The notes under the pieces were generated by a model. The model had not been told where the DNA came from and did no database searches. It was given only the letters and a program-made list of their open reading frames with translations. From positions 3,224,001 through 3,288,000 of the forward strand of contig NZ_PJMS01000001.1 in NCBI RefSeq assembly GCF_002846555.1: a DNA stretch of 64,000 nucleotides, given 5' to 3'. The DNA is from Aquimarina sp. MAR_2010_214 (GTDB taxonomy: Bacteria > Bacteroidota > Bacteroidia > Flavobacteriales > Flavobacteriaceae). Positions 40,729 to 49,344 of this stretch are shown one piece after another (positions within the stretch are counted from its first letter, which is position 1; every line of letters begins with the position of its first letter). A program made the position numbers and the translations under genes.

Positions 40729-41469
40729 ATGAAAAATATTAAAGTGCAGATTACCCTATTTCTACTTTTTTTAACAAGCTGTAACAGTACCAAATTACTT
40801 GATACTAATTTTGGTCGGAATAGTTTTTTTGATTTCCCTGATTTGAATCTTCCTGGAGACCCCGTTGGGGACAGAATATCTTGGAATGGTCTAATTCATG
40901 AACCTCGCTTATTAGGTCACCTATCAGAACACCAAGGACAGCTTATTTTATTGCAAACCCAATCTGATAGAAATCGTCTTGGATTTGTGCCAGTTAGCAC
41001 AATATTTAACGAAGGATTCTATGAATATACTTGGAGAGGGAAAAGAAATACAGAAGATTACTCAACAAGACCCCTAATTATACAAATTAAAACTGGAGAG
41101 GTTTATGATGATGGTAAAGCCTTGATTACGATGAATATAGGGCCGGATACTGACGATTCTGAACACGATAGGGTCCGCTTGACTGTTCCTGTCGACGGTG
41201 GTGGTTTTGATTCTTTTGAAATAGGACATATTAGGCCTGATGCCATGATGACTTTCGCGATTGTCATTGATATTATAAATAAGAAATACTGGATAAGCTT
41301 TCAAGGTAATACTCATAATGGTTTTCACTCACTGCCTGAGAGTATTACTTTTTCCAGCGCACCCTCACTTTGGTATCATTTAGGTAGCGGGGCGACAGGT
41401 ATGGTTTTCTTGGATGATATATCAATTTTTCACTTAGTAAAAAGAGAAGAAGACGGATCTAGGGAATAG
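40729..41469 (+). CDS. Hypothetical lipoprotein, beta-rich
   Basis: A 246-aa protein with a lipoprotein signal (lipobox LTSC, Cys at residue 18). The mature part is rich in beta strands and ends with SSAPSLWYHLGSGATGMVFLDDISIFHLV, reminiscent of concanavalin/laminin-G-like jelly rolls (LDDISI is a common last strand in such folds). I do not recognise a family. It is on the same strand as the subtilase but 381 bp away. Confidence 0.7.
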   Translation: MKNIKVQITLFLLFLTSCNSTKLLDTNFGRNSFFDFPDLNLPGDPVGDRISWNGLIHEPRLLGHLSEHQGQLILLQTQSDRNRLGFVPVSTIFNEGFYEYTWRGKRNTEDYSTRPLIIQIKTGEVYDDGKALITMNIGPDTDDSEHDRVRLTVPVDGGGFDSFEIGHIRPDAMMTFAIVIDIINKKYWISFQGNTHNGFHSLPESITFSSAPSLWYHLGSGATGMVFLDDISIFHLVKREEDGSRE

Positions 41470-41511
41470 GCAGGCCTATAATTACATAATGTTACTTATG
41501 GAAATAATAAA

Positions 41512-41670
41512 TCAGTTGTTTCCTTTATCCTTTTTAGAGTTAGTTTTTTTCTTTGGAGGTGGATCTGGAGTATGTTCGAAATCTGGAACTTTACTTTCGG
41601 CTTTACTTATATTTAACGAAATATCCTCCTTAGTATTGGTTTTCTTTATATTGACTTTCTTATCTGACAT
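41512..41670 (-). CDS. Small Lys/Pro-rich protein
   Basis: A 52-aa minus-strand gene (MSDKKVNIKKTNTKED ... FEHTPDPPPKKKTNSKKDKGNN). It is short, basic and intrinsically disordered. It lies 11 bp downstream of the SLATT-like gene on the same strand, which supports co-expression. The opposite-strand frame across it is hydrophobic and of non-biological composition. Function is unknown; it may be a partner or regulator of the adjacent membrane protein. Confidence 0.55.
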   Translation of the reverse strand: MSDKKVNIKKTNTKEDISLNISKAESKVPDFEHTPDPPPKKKTNSKKDKGNN

Positions 41671-41681
41671 TTTACTATAGT

Positions 41682-42188
41682 TTAAGAATTAATATCTATT
41701 TCTATATTGTAGTTGTTTTTTAAAAATACTTTCATTCTGTTATTTGCCTTATCTACAATTTCTGTTTTCACATTAAAAATTGTGTCATCATTGAAATTAA
41801 ATGTTTCAGCAATTTGTTTCTTCATTTCAAAATAATCCTCGGCAGCCTCATCTTCACCGATTTTACCGTTTTGAAGCTTATACCAAAGTTGTTCAACTTC
41901 TATGTTAAGGTTTTCTATTCTAAAGCGCTTAGCGCTAAGTTCTTTTACATATTTAAAATAGGGAAAAAAAGGCTTAATTACAGTTAAAACTTGGGAGATT
42001 ACAATAATACCTGCCCATATCATAGGATATTTCTGCCATACTGCCCAAGCTCCTATACTACCTGATGAAGTTATTGCCAAAAAAATGTTAACATTTCGAT
42101 CCCATTTTTGAAATTTTTCAACAACAAGCTCAAGGCAATATCCTTTAAATTTTAAATCATTAAGTGTTGCCCATATTTGTTCTCTCAT
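41682..42188 (-). CDS. Small membrane protein, SLATT-like
   Basis: A 168-aa protein with two adjacent TM helices (about residues 33-52 and 55-75: NVNIFLAITSSGSIGAWAVW and PMIWAGIIVISQVLTVIKPF) framed by helical segments, the layout of SLATT-type small TM effectors. Such proteins are proposed to form pores that trigger cell death or act in nucleotide-signalling conflict systems; here that function is inference from topology only. It is followed by the small Lys/Pro-rich gene and preceded 94 bp upstream by the 373-aa gene on the same strand. Confidence 0.65.
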   Translation of the reverse strand: MREQIWATLNDLKFKGYCLELVVEKFQKWDRNVNIFLAITSSGSIGAWAVWQKYPMIWAGIIVISQVLTVIKPFFPYFKYVKELSAKRFRIENLNIEVEQLWYKLQNGKIGEDEAAEDYFEMKKQIAETFNFNDDTIFNVKTEIVDKANNRMKVFLKNNYNIEIDINS

Positions 42189-42282
42189 TTAAAAAGTATT
42201 AAAGTTAATGTTTGTTAAAAAGGAATTTAACCTTGACAAGAATGAAGAGCTACAATTCATTAATAGTCATTACTAATAAATT

Positions 42283-43404
42283 CTATAGTGAAACTTTAAA
42301 TAGATCTTTTGATTGTATGTTTTTATTGTAAGCATCAAACAAAATTTTTCCACTTTTGTATGCCTCTGAATTTTCATCTATACCTTGTAATCTTTTCTTG
42401 AGATTTTCAGCTTTTGTTAGATAGCTATAATCATTATATAACTCTAAAGCATCTTGAATGACTTCTATTGTTTGTCCTTGGGAATCTTCAACTCCATAAA
42501 ATTGTTCAAGTATAGCGGCAGAGGCAATAGTAGATGTAAAACTTTTTAATTCTGGTCTATCTTTCCCATCTATACTAATTAGCAAGTATGGTGCGTCCCC
42601 TGAGTAAGGCTGATTGTTTGATTTATTTACTAAACGAACTTCGGAATTATCTCCTCCTAGATTGACTATTTCCGGAGAGTAGCCTTTAAATTCATCTATG
42701 TATCTTTGATCCGTTATAGCTATATGTCTAGCTTTTGTGATTATTTGCCCAGGTGAGTCGAGTCTGATGTCAAAATCACCTCTAAAAAATGGTTTCGATT
42801 CAAAAATAGCTTTACCTAATTTTCCAACCATATTACTTACGATACCCCCTGCTAACAAAATGGTTGAAGCTGGTGCAAATATTGGAATACTTCCAACATT
42901 AGTCAAAAAACTTCCAATTTTCTTAAAAGTGTCCTCATTGAAGGTGTCAGCTACCAATTGAAATGAACACAAGATTGTGCTCATGTCTAGTGCAGGGGTA
43001 TAATATACTATAGGTGATCCTTCATTGAAGGCATTAGGTTCATAATGAGTATTATCCTCAATTTTTCTAACAATTTGATTTATAGCTTTAGGAGCTGCAC
43101 TATGGGTTGCAATGGATTTTACACCGGTGGTTAATAAAAGATCCTTTTTACCTAGAAATTTTTTTGGAGCTTTTCCTGTATAATATGTTAGAATTTCAAC
43201 ACTTAAAGGTTTACCCACTCCTATTGGTGTAAATTCTCCAATATCAAACTCCTCAGCCTTTATTTGACCATTTTCAAAATCTAGGTTAAAAGAATTACCT
43301 GATTCAACCGCTCGATCTAATTTTTCTAATTCACCAGAATAGAGTTTTTCTTTTGCCTCTTCTTCAGAAATAGGTGTTCCACCTACATAATACAATAATG
43401 CCAT
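42283..43404 (-). CDS. Hypothetical protein, 373 aa
   Basis: A protein that starts MALLYYVGGTPISEEEAKEK and shows no domain I recognise. A short hydrophobic stretch sits around residues 160-210 (VGSIPIFAPASTILLAGGIVSNMVG). No signal peptide is visible. An intrinsic terminator on the same strand lies just upstream (43432-43467), so it has its own promoter. It may share a transcript with the SLATT-like and small genes downstream. Its role is unknown. Confidence 0.65.
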   Translation of the reverse strand: MALLYYVGGTPISEEEAKEKLYSGELEKLDRAVESGNSFNLDFENGQIKAEEFDIGEFTPIGVGKPLSVEILTYYTGKAPKKFLGKKDLLLTTGVKSIATHSAAPKAINQIVRKIEDNTHYEPNAFNEGSPIVYYTPALDMSTILCSFQLVADTFNEDTFKKIGSFLTNVGSIPIFAPASTILLAGGIVSNMVGKLGKAIFESKPFFRGDFDIRLDSPGQIITKARHIAITDQRYIDEFKGYSPEIVNLGGDNSEVRLVNKSNNQPYSGDAPYLLISIDGKDRPELKSFTSTIASAAILEQFYGVEDSQGQTIEVIQDALELYNDYSYLTKAENLKKRLQGIDENSEAYKSGKILFDAYNKNIQSKDLFKVSL

Positions 43405-43431
43405 AGTGTTTTTTTAATAAAATTTGACAAT

Positions 43432-43467
43432 AAAAAAACCGCTTCCAAACCTTGTGTTTGAAAACGG
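43432..43467 (-). terminator. Intrinsic terminator of the nuclease-like gene
   Basis: On the minus strand, CCGTTTTCAAAC pairs with GTTTGGAAGCGG (43439-43450 with 43456-43467) and is followed by seven T residues. It lies after the nuclease-like gene and before the 373-aa gene. Confidence 0.75.
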
Positions 43468-43544
43468 GGTAATTATATTTTGAACGATATGTGGGTTACG
43501 TTAAGAGTCTTAAATATATGTAAAAAATATTGATTAACAATGGT

Positions 43545-44099
43545 TTAGCTATGGAAATACCCTTTAATGGGTAGTTTTTTAATGCAATCCCTAATCTCAG
43601 AATATTTGTTAATGAACTCCTTATTAAAGAACATAGTGGCAAACTTCTCGAAGTTTTCAATGCTTTCATTTCTGAGATCGAATAGTTCATTATTTTTTAA
43701 AAGGAATTTATCTGTTTTATTAAAATCAATGCTTCTTCTTTCGCGAAGCTCTGAGAAAGGTAAACAATTAATGCTTGTAGGTGAAACCAAGAAAATTAGA
43801 CATTCAGGAAAGCTCTCATCATAGTGCTTAAACTTAGATTTACCTATGCTGAATTTTCCATTAGTTCTATATTTTACCTCTGCATAATGCATCTCATTAT
43901 TGCAGGGATTGAGCAATACTAGATCTGGAGACTTTCGAAGAGAATTAGAAGCTTCATCCTTATTGTCACGTATTTTTTTGTAGAAGCCAGGGTAAAGGTT
44001 TTCTAAACCAAATTTAGTTACTTCGTAGCCTTCAACGGCAAAGAGTTCTTGAACTAAACTTTCGGCAATTCTGCCTTTAGTTTTTTCAATAGAAAACAT
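43545..44099 (-). CDS. PD-(D/E)XK nuclease-like protein, N-terminus interrupted
   Basis: A 184-aa protein with features of the restriction-endonuclease-like fold: Glu in GRIAESLVQELF (about residue 13), then SPDLVLLNP and MHYAEVKYR (the D...ExK pattern, about residues 54-75). It looks like a small Bacteroidota family whose members usually start with TPDEYMFSIEKTKGRIAES. Here the frame remains open upstream of ATG 44097-44099 for 15 codons (ITTGKDRPDITPDEY), then meets TAA at 44145-44147, with an in-frame ATG at 44181-44183 beyond it. The likely original N-terminus is therefore cut by a stop codon. Confidence 0.65.
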   Translation of the reverse strand: MFSIEKTKGRIAESLVQELFAVEGYEVTKFGLENLYPGFYKKIRDNKDEASNSLRKSPDLVLLNPCNNEMHYAEVKYRTNGKFSIGKSKFKHYDESFPECLIFLVSPTSINCLPFSELRERRSIDFNKTDKFLLKNNELFDLRNESIENFEKFATMFFNKEFINKYSEIRDCIKKLPIKGYFHS

Positions 44100-44183
44100 G
44101 TATTCATCTGGAGTAATATCAGGCCGATCTTTTCCCGTTGTTATTTAAGCAGTTGCTACTTCGTTAACTTGATTAGGTTCCAT

Positions 44184-44608
44184 TATTAAGTTGGTTATTG
44201 TATGAATCTTAAAGTTAATACTTTTTTGGGAAAATCTCAGTTACCTAAATACTGATTAAGATCTACTCTTAAATGAAATACCTTCTCATCTTGCCACTGA
44301 AAACAGTTTGATCCAGAATATCCTCAACACAATCAAATTTTTATTTAATTTTATTGACGAAAATTTCACGTCCATTGAACCTCGTTCATCACTTAATTAC
44401 AACTTTTTTCTGTGGTAATTTACGCCATTATTTCAATTGCTTAATGATATGATTTGATACTGATTTTCAAAATTTTACCTCATTTCACCTGTACAACTGG
44501 AACGCGATAATGCTTTAAATACCCCTCAAGCAACGCTTAGGGGAGATGTCTAATCCATCGTAGATTCCCTTTTAGCGGTGCAACCGCTTTTGGACAGGCA
44601 GGGGTAAT
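44184..44608. other. Non-coding region with inverted repeats upstream of relaxase remnant
   Basis: No gene is visible. Two compact hairpins occur near the right edge: CCCCTcaAGC-AAC-GCTtAGGGG (about 44522-44541) and AGCGGT-GCA-ACCGCT (about 44574-44588). They directly precede the decayed MobF relaxase gene, where conjugative elements commonly place oriT, so this may be an old transfer origin. Confidence 0.4.
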
Positions 44609-45047
44609 ATGCTACGAATCACACCGAGTAAAAACGCGGGGGCGGCAATTAAGTATTTCAGGGAAAGTATGACCAAAGGGATCATTTCTTCGGAGATAAT
44701 CCCGCTGGTGTTTGGGGTGGAAAGCTGCTGAGATGATAGGATTATCAGGAGAAGTGATCTTCGATCAATCCAAATCTCTAGCCTATAAGAAGAACTCTGT
44801 AACTGGCGATAAACTCAACCCTCGCTTTTAAGAAAATCGTCCTGTTGCTTATGAAATTACTTTCAATGCCACGAAATTATTTTCTGTAACAAGGCAATTA
44901 AGTACCAATCCCACTGTTAAACGGGATTTTATCGAGATATGAAATAATGCCAAAGATTTAGTGATTGATATAAAATATAAGAATAAGACGATTCAGGAAG
45001 AGATTGAGGAAATTCGTCAGCAAGCCTACGGCGAACACCTTAAATAA
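44609..45047 (+). pseudogene. Decayed MobF (TrwC-type) relaxase
   Basis: Starting at ATG 44609 the first frame reads MLRITPSKNAGAAIKYFRES, the hallmark N-terminus of TrwC/TraI relaxases. It then shifts: a second frame supplies DHFFGDNPAGVWGG and a third KAAEMIGLSGEV, SVTGDKLNPRF-stop-ENRPVAYEITFNATK (the family has YDFTFNAPKS), ending GEHLK-TAA at 45045-45047. At least two frameshifts and two internal stops make it non-functional, and the ATPase/helicase part is missing. It marks an old conjugative element. Confidence in the family is high from the motif order. Confidence 0.85.
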
Positions 45048-45048
45048 C

Positions 45049-45086
45049 AATAAGCGGTGAAGAAGAATACTCATTCACCGCTTATT
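45049..45086. terminator. Bidirectional hairpin after relaxase remnant
   Basis: A 13-bp perfect inverted repeat AATAAGCGGTGAA / TTCACCGCTTATT (45049-45061 with 45074-45086) sits between the relaxase remnant and the convergent 109-aa gene. Confidence 0.75.
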
Positions 45087-45112
45087 TCGTTAATACAACC
45101 AGTTATTTTAGA

Positions 45113-45442
45113 TTATGGAGTAGCTTCTCCTTCACCCACTGGCTCTTTACCAGTGCTTAGAGAACCCCATTTGAGAGTAGTATGAAACTTCACATATACA
45201 GGATCTTCATTTCTCAGTGTATCAAGAAGCGATAGCATTTCCGCTTCATGGAAATAAATGTTGAGTATTTTATTGGCGTGTTGTACATTATGTGGAAGCA
45301 CTTGCCCGTCCTTAATGATCCCAAAATACCCTAAGTATTTGTTACTTTCATCATATAGATATATAAAACCTATTTGGTTTCCCCCTGAATAATTACTAAT
45401 AATTAGATTGCTGTAATCTTTAATTTTGTGTGAAACTACCAT
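45113..45442 (-). CDS. Hypothetical protein, 109 aa
   Basis: A small soluble protein (MVVSHKIKDYSNLIISNYSGGNQIGFIYLYDESNKYLGYFGI...). Its composition is protein-like and it has an own terminator at its 3' end, so I accept it as a gene. The pattern of alternating beta strands followed by the helical segment ANKILNIYFHEAEMLSLLDTLRNE resembles many small Bacteroidota hypothetical proteins. No function is recognised. Confidence 0.65.
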   Translation of the reverse strand: MVVSHKIKDYSNLIISNYSGGNQIGFIYLYDESNKYLGYFGIIKDGQVLPHNVQHANKILNIYFHEAEMLSLLDTLRNEDPVYVKFHTTLKWGSLSTGKEPVGEGEATP

Positions 45443-45955
45443 TTTTATTTGTTTTAAGAGTTTATTTTAATTCCAAAGATAAGCTACGTAATATGATAAA
45501 TACAGGGTTAAGTAACTGATTATTAAAGGGTTTTTTTGCTTTTTTGGAGGGGTGTATATACCCCCTAAATACATCTTATGAAACGTTCCGTTTCATACTA
45601 TACCACAAGAGATCGTCACCCGAATGGGACGAAACGCATCTATGATGTGATTCACTTGCTTGACAATCGGCAAGATGGAGTAAGCAACCTGCTGCGTCTG
45701 TGTTGAGGTAAGAGAGTCAAAACATTTGCCCTCTCACCTTAAATTATTTAATCAGTTTCAAAAGACAGCCGCTTTGTGACATTCATTTTAGTTGCATTAG
45801 TAGAGATGTTTTTTTTAAATAAATAATTGATAATCAGTTGTTTGTTTTGATAAAAAGGTGTAATTTTATATAACACGTAACAAACACCACCCCCATATTC
45901 AAATTCGTCATTTGAGTATGGGTTTTTTTGTTTATTAATACAAATTATAGAGATT
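45443..45955. other. Intergenic region with inverted repeats and a 43-codon frame
   Basis: Two inverted repeats are visible: AGGGG-N8-CCCCT near 45548-45565 and ATGAAACG-TTC-CGTTTCAT at 45578-45596. The latter contains the ATG of a 43-codon frame (45578-45709, MKRSVSYYTTRDRHPNGTKR...) that looks protein-like at first and may be a gene fragment. A frame on the minus strand (45748-46023) overlaps the next gene and has poor composition; I reject it. Confidence 0.4.
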
Positions 45956-47329
45956 ATGGGGCATCTAAAATTTGAGAAAACATATTTCTTTATTGGGATT
46001 TTTGCAATGTTCGTACTTATCATTGCAATTTTCGCATTAATTGTGGAAAAAGTATCTTCAAATTCATTTGAAACTGGGTATCAGAGTGGAAATAATGACG
46101 GTTTTTTAAAAGGGAATAGTAGTGGATTTAACCGTGGAGAGATGTATGGGGACAGTCTTGGTTTTCACAGGGGAGATAGTATAGGGTTTGCCAGAGGATT
46201 TGATTCTAAGCATGCTGATATACTGAAAATTGAAGAAGTATTCAAAAAACTGAAATACGAGTTTAAGCCTAAAATATACTATGCACGTATTATTGATAAT
46301 GTGGCTTCTGTGGGTTCATCTGATTCAGATGGAAATTATCAGGAATTTTCTACAGTAATGAACTCAATCAATACCGAACTCCTCACATTCCTGTCTGATA
46401 ATTTCGAATTGGAGAAGAAAGACAGGAATCATATTTTAGCCATGTATAGAAAAGAAAGCCATAAGATGAACCGTAGCGCATATAGGCGCTTAGCCTATCT
46501 TAATAAACAGACGCATCTGGAAAAAGAAAAAACTATTTTTTCTAAAAGAAACATCCAAGGGCTTAACAATTTTGATTCGGTTCTAGGGAATCAAATATGT
46601 GATGTGGTCAGTATTTTTATGAAAGGAAATATAGTCGATCAATATTCGAATTTCTTTTTAAAAGCAGGAGCTAAGGAAATTTGCCCATATGTTGCATCAT
46701 ATGCTATTAGACCCTATCTGGTTAAATTAAAGAAAGAAGGTATAATAAAAGATTATGAGCGGTCAGAAATCAAAATCAAACAACAGGTAAATAATCAAAT
46801 TGCTGAATTTGCCACAGCGGAAGTAACAACTTCAGCAGAAGAAAGATTTAGTTATGTGCGGGATATGTGGTTAGGTACATCTCGTGCAACAGTGCAAACT
46901 GATTCAAGAGCAACAACAAAGGTTGGTTTTGACTTACTGAAGCGGTTTGAATTGAAGATTGACCATTTAAGTCAGGAAATTATTGTTCAATTCCCAACTC
47001 CACATATTACCTCTCATGAAGTCAATACACAGTTTAGAGATATTGATGATGGTTGGTTCGTTAAAGTAGGGCCAGACCGTTTAAATGCGATAAATTATAG
47101 TTTGAGAAAGCAATTATTAAATGAAGCCTGGGATAATACAAACGTATATTATGATGCAATTGCAAATGCCGAAGAATTGTTAAAAGTGATCTTTGGTCCA
47201 ATATCTTCTTCTATGCCTTATCCGTATTCCGTTAAAGTGAAGTTTGGTAACGGAAGAGAACGAATATTAATTGATCATTCAAACCTTTCTATGCAAAAAG
47301 TTTTAAACGCATCAACGTTCAAAGGATGA
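45956..47329 (+). CDS. Membrane-anchored protein with Gly-repeat segment
   Basis: A 457-aa protein with one N-terminal TM helix (about residues 10-32), then an 8-residue periodic Gly-rich stretch from about residue 40 to 82 (GYQSGNNDGFLKGNSSGFNRG, GDSLGFHRGDSIGFARG), then a charged helical region and a soluble C-terminal domain. I do not recognise the family. The repeat probably forms a rigid spacer between membrane and soluble parts. The gene is near the mobile element junction and overlaps the opposite remnant at 47312 by 18 bp. Confidence 0.7.
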   Translation: MGHLKFEKTYFFIGIFAMFVLIIAIFALIVEKVSSNSFETGYQSGNNDGFLKGNSSGFNRGEMYGDSLGFHRGDSIGFARGFDSKHADILKIEEVFKKLKYEFKPKIYYARIIDNVASVGSSDSDGNYQEFSTVMNSINTELLTFLSDNFELEKKDRNHILAMYRKESHKMNRSAYRRLAYLNKQTHLEKEKTIFSKRNIQGLNNFDSVLGNQICDVVSIFMKGNIVDQYSNFFLKAGAKEICPYVASYAIRPYLVKLKKEGIIKDYERSEIKIKQQVNNQIAEFATAEVTTSAEERFSYVRDMWLGTSRATVQTDSRATTKVGFDLLKRFELKIDHLSQEIIVQFPTPHITSHEVNTQFRDIDDGWFVKVGPDRLNAINYSLRKQLLNEAWDNTNVYYDAIANAEELLKVIFGPISSSMPYPYSVKVKFGNGRERILIDHSNLSMQKVLNASTFKG

Positions 47330-47600
47330 TGGATTTCTTAATTGCAGAGGAGGTTTATGGCTATCCTCTTCAGTTTTAGCTCCTATCTCAATTGATTTAA
47401 TTAAATCAGAAGTAGCATCTAAAAGGTCAGATTTTATTGTTGGATTTTCTTGTATCAATTCTTCAATGACTTCCGGAATATATGCATTAGGGTTATGTTG
47501 TACTATTGCATCATGATCTTTTGAAATAAATTTTTTCTGACTCCGAAAGAGGTTCATCAATAACAATGTCAATTGAACGTGCCTGATCAATTGTAGATGA
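47312..47600 (-). pseudogene. Frameshifted gene remnant
   Basis: Minus-strand sequence reads SKDHDAIVQHNPNAYIPEVIEELIQENPTI... to a stop at 47312, but its N-terminal part is out of frame: the adjacent frame supplies STIDQARSIDIVIDEPLSESEK up to the A-run near 47540. No start codon is found upstream, where a stop follows. Composition looks protein-like, so this appears to be the 3' end of a decayed gene. Family unknown. Confidence 0.4.
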
Positions 47601-47784
47601 AAAATGAAGTAGAGAAGTAGTTTTGAAAAATAAAAGATGCAAGTACTATAGAAAACCTTTCATTCTTCCGATGAAAAATGCGCGAAAAGGAAGATGAATT
47701 ACTGAAATTTATGTGATTTACTATGAAGCATTCTATGAATATTAATCAGAAAAGAGGAAAGAAATGGTATTTGTTTTAGGGTAA

Positions 47785-47817
47785 ATAAAAAAGCCGACTC
47801 GTTAAAGTCAGCTTTCC
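47785..47817 (-). terminator. Intrinsic terminator downstream of tRNA fragment
   Basis: On the minus strand, AAGCTGACT pairs with AGTCGGCTT (one mismatch) and is followed by six T residues. It is likely the original terminator of the tRNA gene whose 3' part remains at 47831-47876. Confidence 0.6.
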
Positions 47818-47830
47818 TTTGTTATTCTTG

Positions 47831-47876
47831 TAGCGAGAGGGGGGCACGATCCCCGACCTCCGGGTTATGAATTCAG
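47831..47876 (-). other. 3' fragment of a tRNA (CAU anticodon), probable attachment site
   Basis: On the minus strand the sequence runs from an anticodon loop with CAU (47867-47869) through the 3' anticodon stem (CCCGG), variable region, T arm (GGTCGGGG, loop ATCGTGC, CCCCCC) and the acceptor 3' strand TCTCGCTA. The 5' half of the tRNA is absent. An integrase gene begins about 170 bp away. This is what an att site looks like after integration of an element at the 3' end of a tRNA gene; the intact tRNA should lie at the far end of the element. Confidence 0.7.
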
Positions 47877-48042
47877 AGGCATTTGAATTGATTTGTAGTT
47901 AAGTAGTTGATAGGTAGGTGTTTTTAGTTTTATTGTTGATTTTAAAGTACATTTTAAACCATAAAAAACCACAAAATGTTTTAGGTATGTTTTAGGTAAA
48001 AAACTAATTAAATCGTATCTTTAATATCTAAACAAATTGTCG

Positions 48043-49254
48043 ATGGCATCAATAAAGATACTACTTTGGAAGCATGATAAAAAAAAGGATGGAACCTATG
48101 CTATAGCTATAAGGATTACGCAAAATAGAAAAACAAGATATATTTTCACAGGACAGTATCTTTTGGAAAAAGATTGGGATGCTGTCAAAAGTCAGGTGAA
48201 AAAATCTCATCCTAATTCTAAAAGACTGAATAACCTCCTCTTAAAAAAACTCAGCGAAGCACATAGTGTTGCTTTGGAAATAGAGGCAAATAACAAACAA
48301 ACGACTGTAAAAAAGATTAAAAAGAAAATCGTTAATAATAAAGACTCGGATTTCTTTTCTGCGGCTAAAATTTATCTAGCGAATCTTGAAAAGCGAAAGA
48401 AATTCAATCAGAAAAAAAGTGATGAAGGACGTTTGAAGATTTTTAAGGCGTTTTTAAAAAGAGAAGAGCTAGCTTTCGGAGATTTAAGCGTTACTTTATT
48501 GAATAAGTTTCAAGGTCATTTGTTACACAAAAAGAACCGTTCAGAAAGAACCGTTGTTAATTACATGATACTGATAAGAACAATTTATAACCTTGCGATT
48601 TCGGAAGAAATAATTGGTAGAGAGTTGTATCCTTTTGGTAAAGACAAAATCTCAATTAAGATACCTGAAAGTGAAAAAATCGGCTTAAATGCGAAAGAAA
48701 TTCAGCTTCTGGAGAATGCAGAAGATATTACAGATGTACAGCAACAAGCTGTCAATATATGGCTTTTTAGTTTTTATTTTGCAGGTGTAAGAGTGGGGGA
48801 TGTGCTAAAGCTTAAATGGTCTGATTTTAAGGATGGCCGTTTATACTATCGAATGGGTAAAAACAAAAAGCTTGTTTCTCTCAAAGTACCGGAGAAGGCC
48901 CAAGCGATTCTAGAAAAGTATCGCAAGGAGAAAACCAATAGAAAGGATTTAGTATTTCCTAATCTAAAAGGAACAGATCTCAAAGATGAAAAGCGTGTTG
49001 CAACGCGTGTTAAAACGATTACACGTAACCTCAATCGCCGTCTTGAAATTGTAGCAGAAACATTAAAGATTGATAAAAAGTTATCTATGCATATTGCACG
49101 TCATAGTTTTGGTAACATATCAGGTGATAAGATACCCATACAAATGCTACAAAAACTTTATCGTCATTCTTCGATTACCACAACTGTTAATTATCAGGCA
49201 AACTTTATGCATAAAGAAACGGATGAAGCTTTAGACAAGGTGATAAACTTCTAA
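48043..49254 (+). CDS. Tyrosine recombinase (site-specific integrase)
   Basis: A 403-aa integrase from ATG 48043 (a TTG lies 6 bp upstream in frame). The N-terminal arm-binding and SAM-like core-binding domains fill residues ~1-190. The catalytic domain shows Arg250 (FAGVRVGDVLKLKW), His350 and Arg353 (MHIARHSFG), the second His in LYRHSS (about 376), and the nucleophile Tyr384 (VNYQANF), so all key residues are present. It is the typical Bacteroidota phage-integrase family with the Arm-DNA-bind_5-like start. It lies next to the tRNA fragment and likely moved the adjacent cargo. Confidence 0.93.
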   Translation: MASIKILLWKHDKKKDGTYAIAIRITQNRKTRYIFTGQYLLEKDWDAVKSQVKKSHPNSKRLNNLLLKKLSEAHSVALEIEANNKQTTVKKIKKKIVNNKDSDFFSAAKIYLANLEKRKKFNQKKSDEGRLKIFKAFLKREELAFGDLSVTLLNKFQGHLLHKKNRSERTVVNYMILIRTIYNLAISEEIIGRELYPFGKDKISIKIPESEKIGLNAKEIQLLENAEDITDVQQQAVNIWLFSFYFAGVRVGDVLKLKWSDFKDGRLYYRMGKNKKLVSLKVPEKAQAILEKYRKEKTNRKDLVFPNLKGTDLKDEKRVATRVKTITRNLNRRLEIVAETLKIDKKLSMHIARHSFGNISGDKIPIQMLQKLYRHSSITTTVNYQANFMHKETDEALDKVINF

Positions 49255-49344
49255 GAAAGAATTCATGATATTTTGATGAATACCCTTTTATAGTATCTAT
49301 TCATCATTAAGCTTTTGTCTTAATAATGGGTCAAATTTAAGAGA

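Noticed and set aside
41489..41680. Plus-strand frame of 63 codons, strongly hydrophobic
   Set aside because: It is the mirror of the minus-strand Lys/Pro-rich gene; Lys codons read in reverse give Phe and Leu.
45748..46023. Minus-strand frame of 91 codons
   Set aside because: It overlaps the start of the membrane-anchored protein on the opposite strand and has no protein-like pattern.
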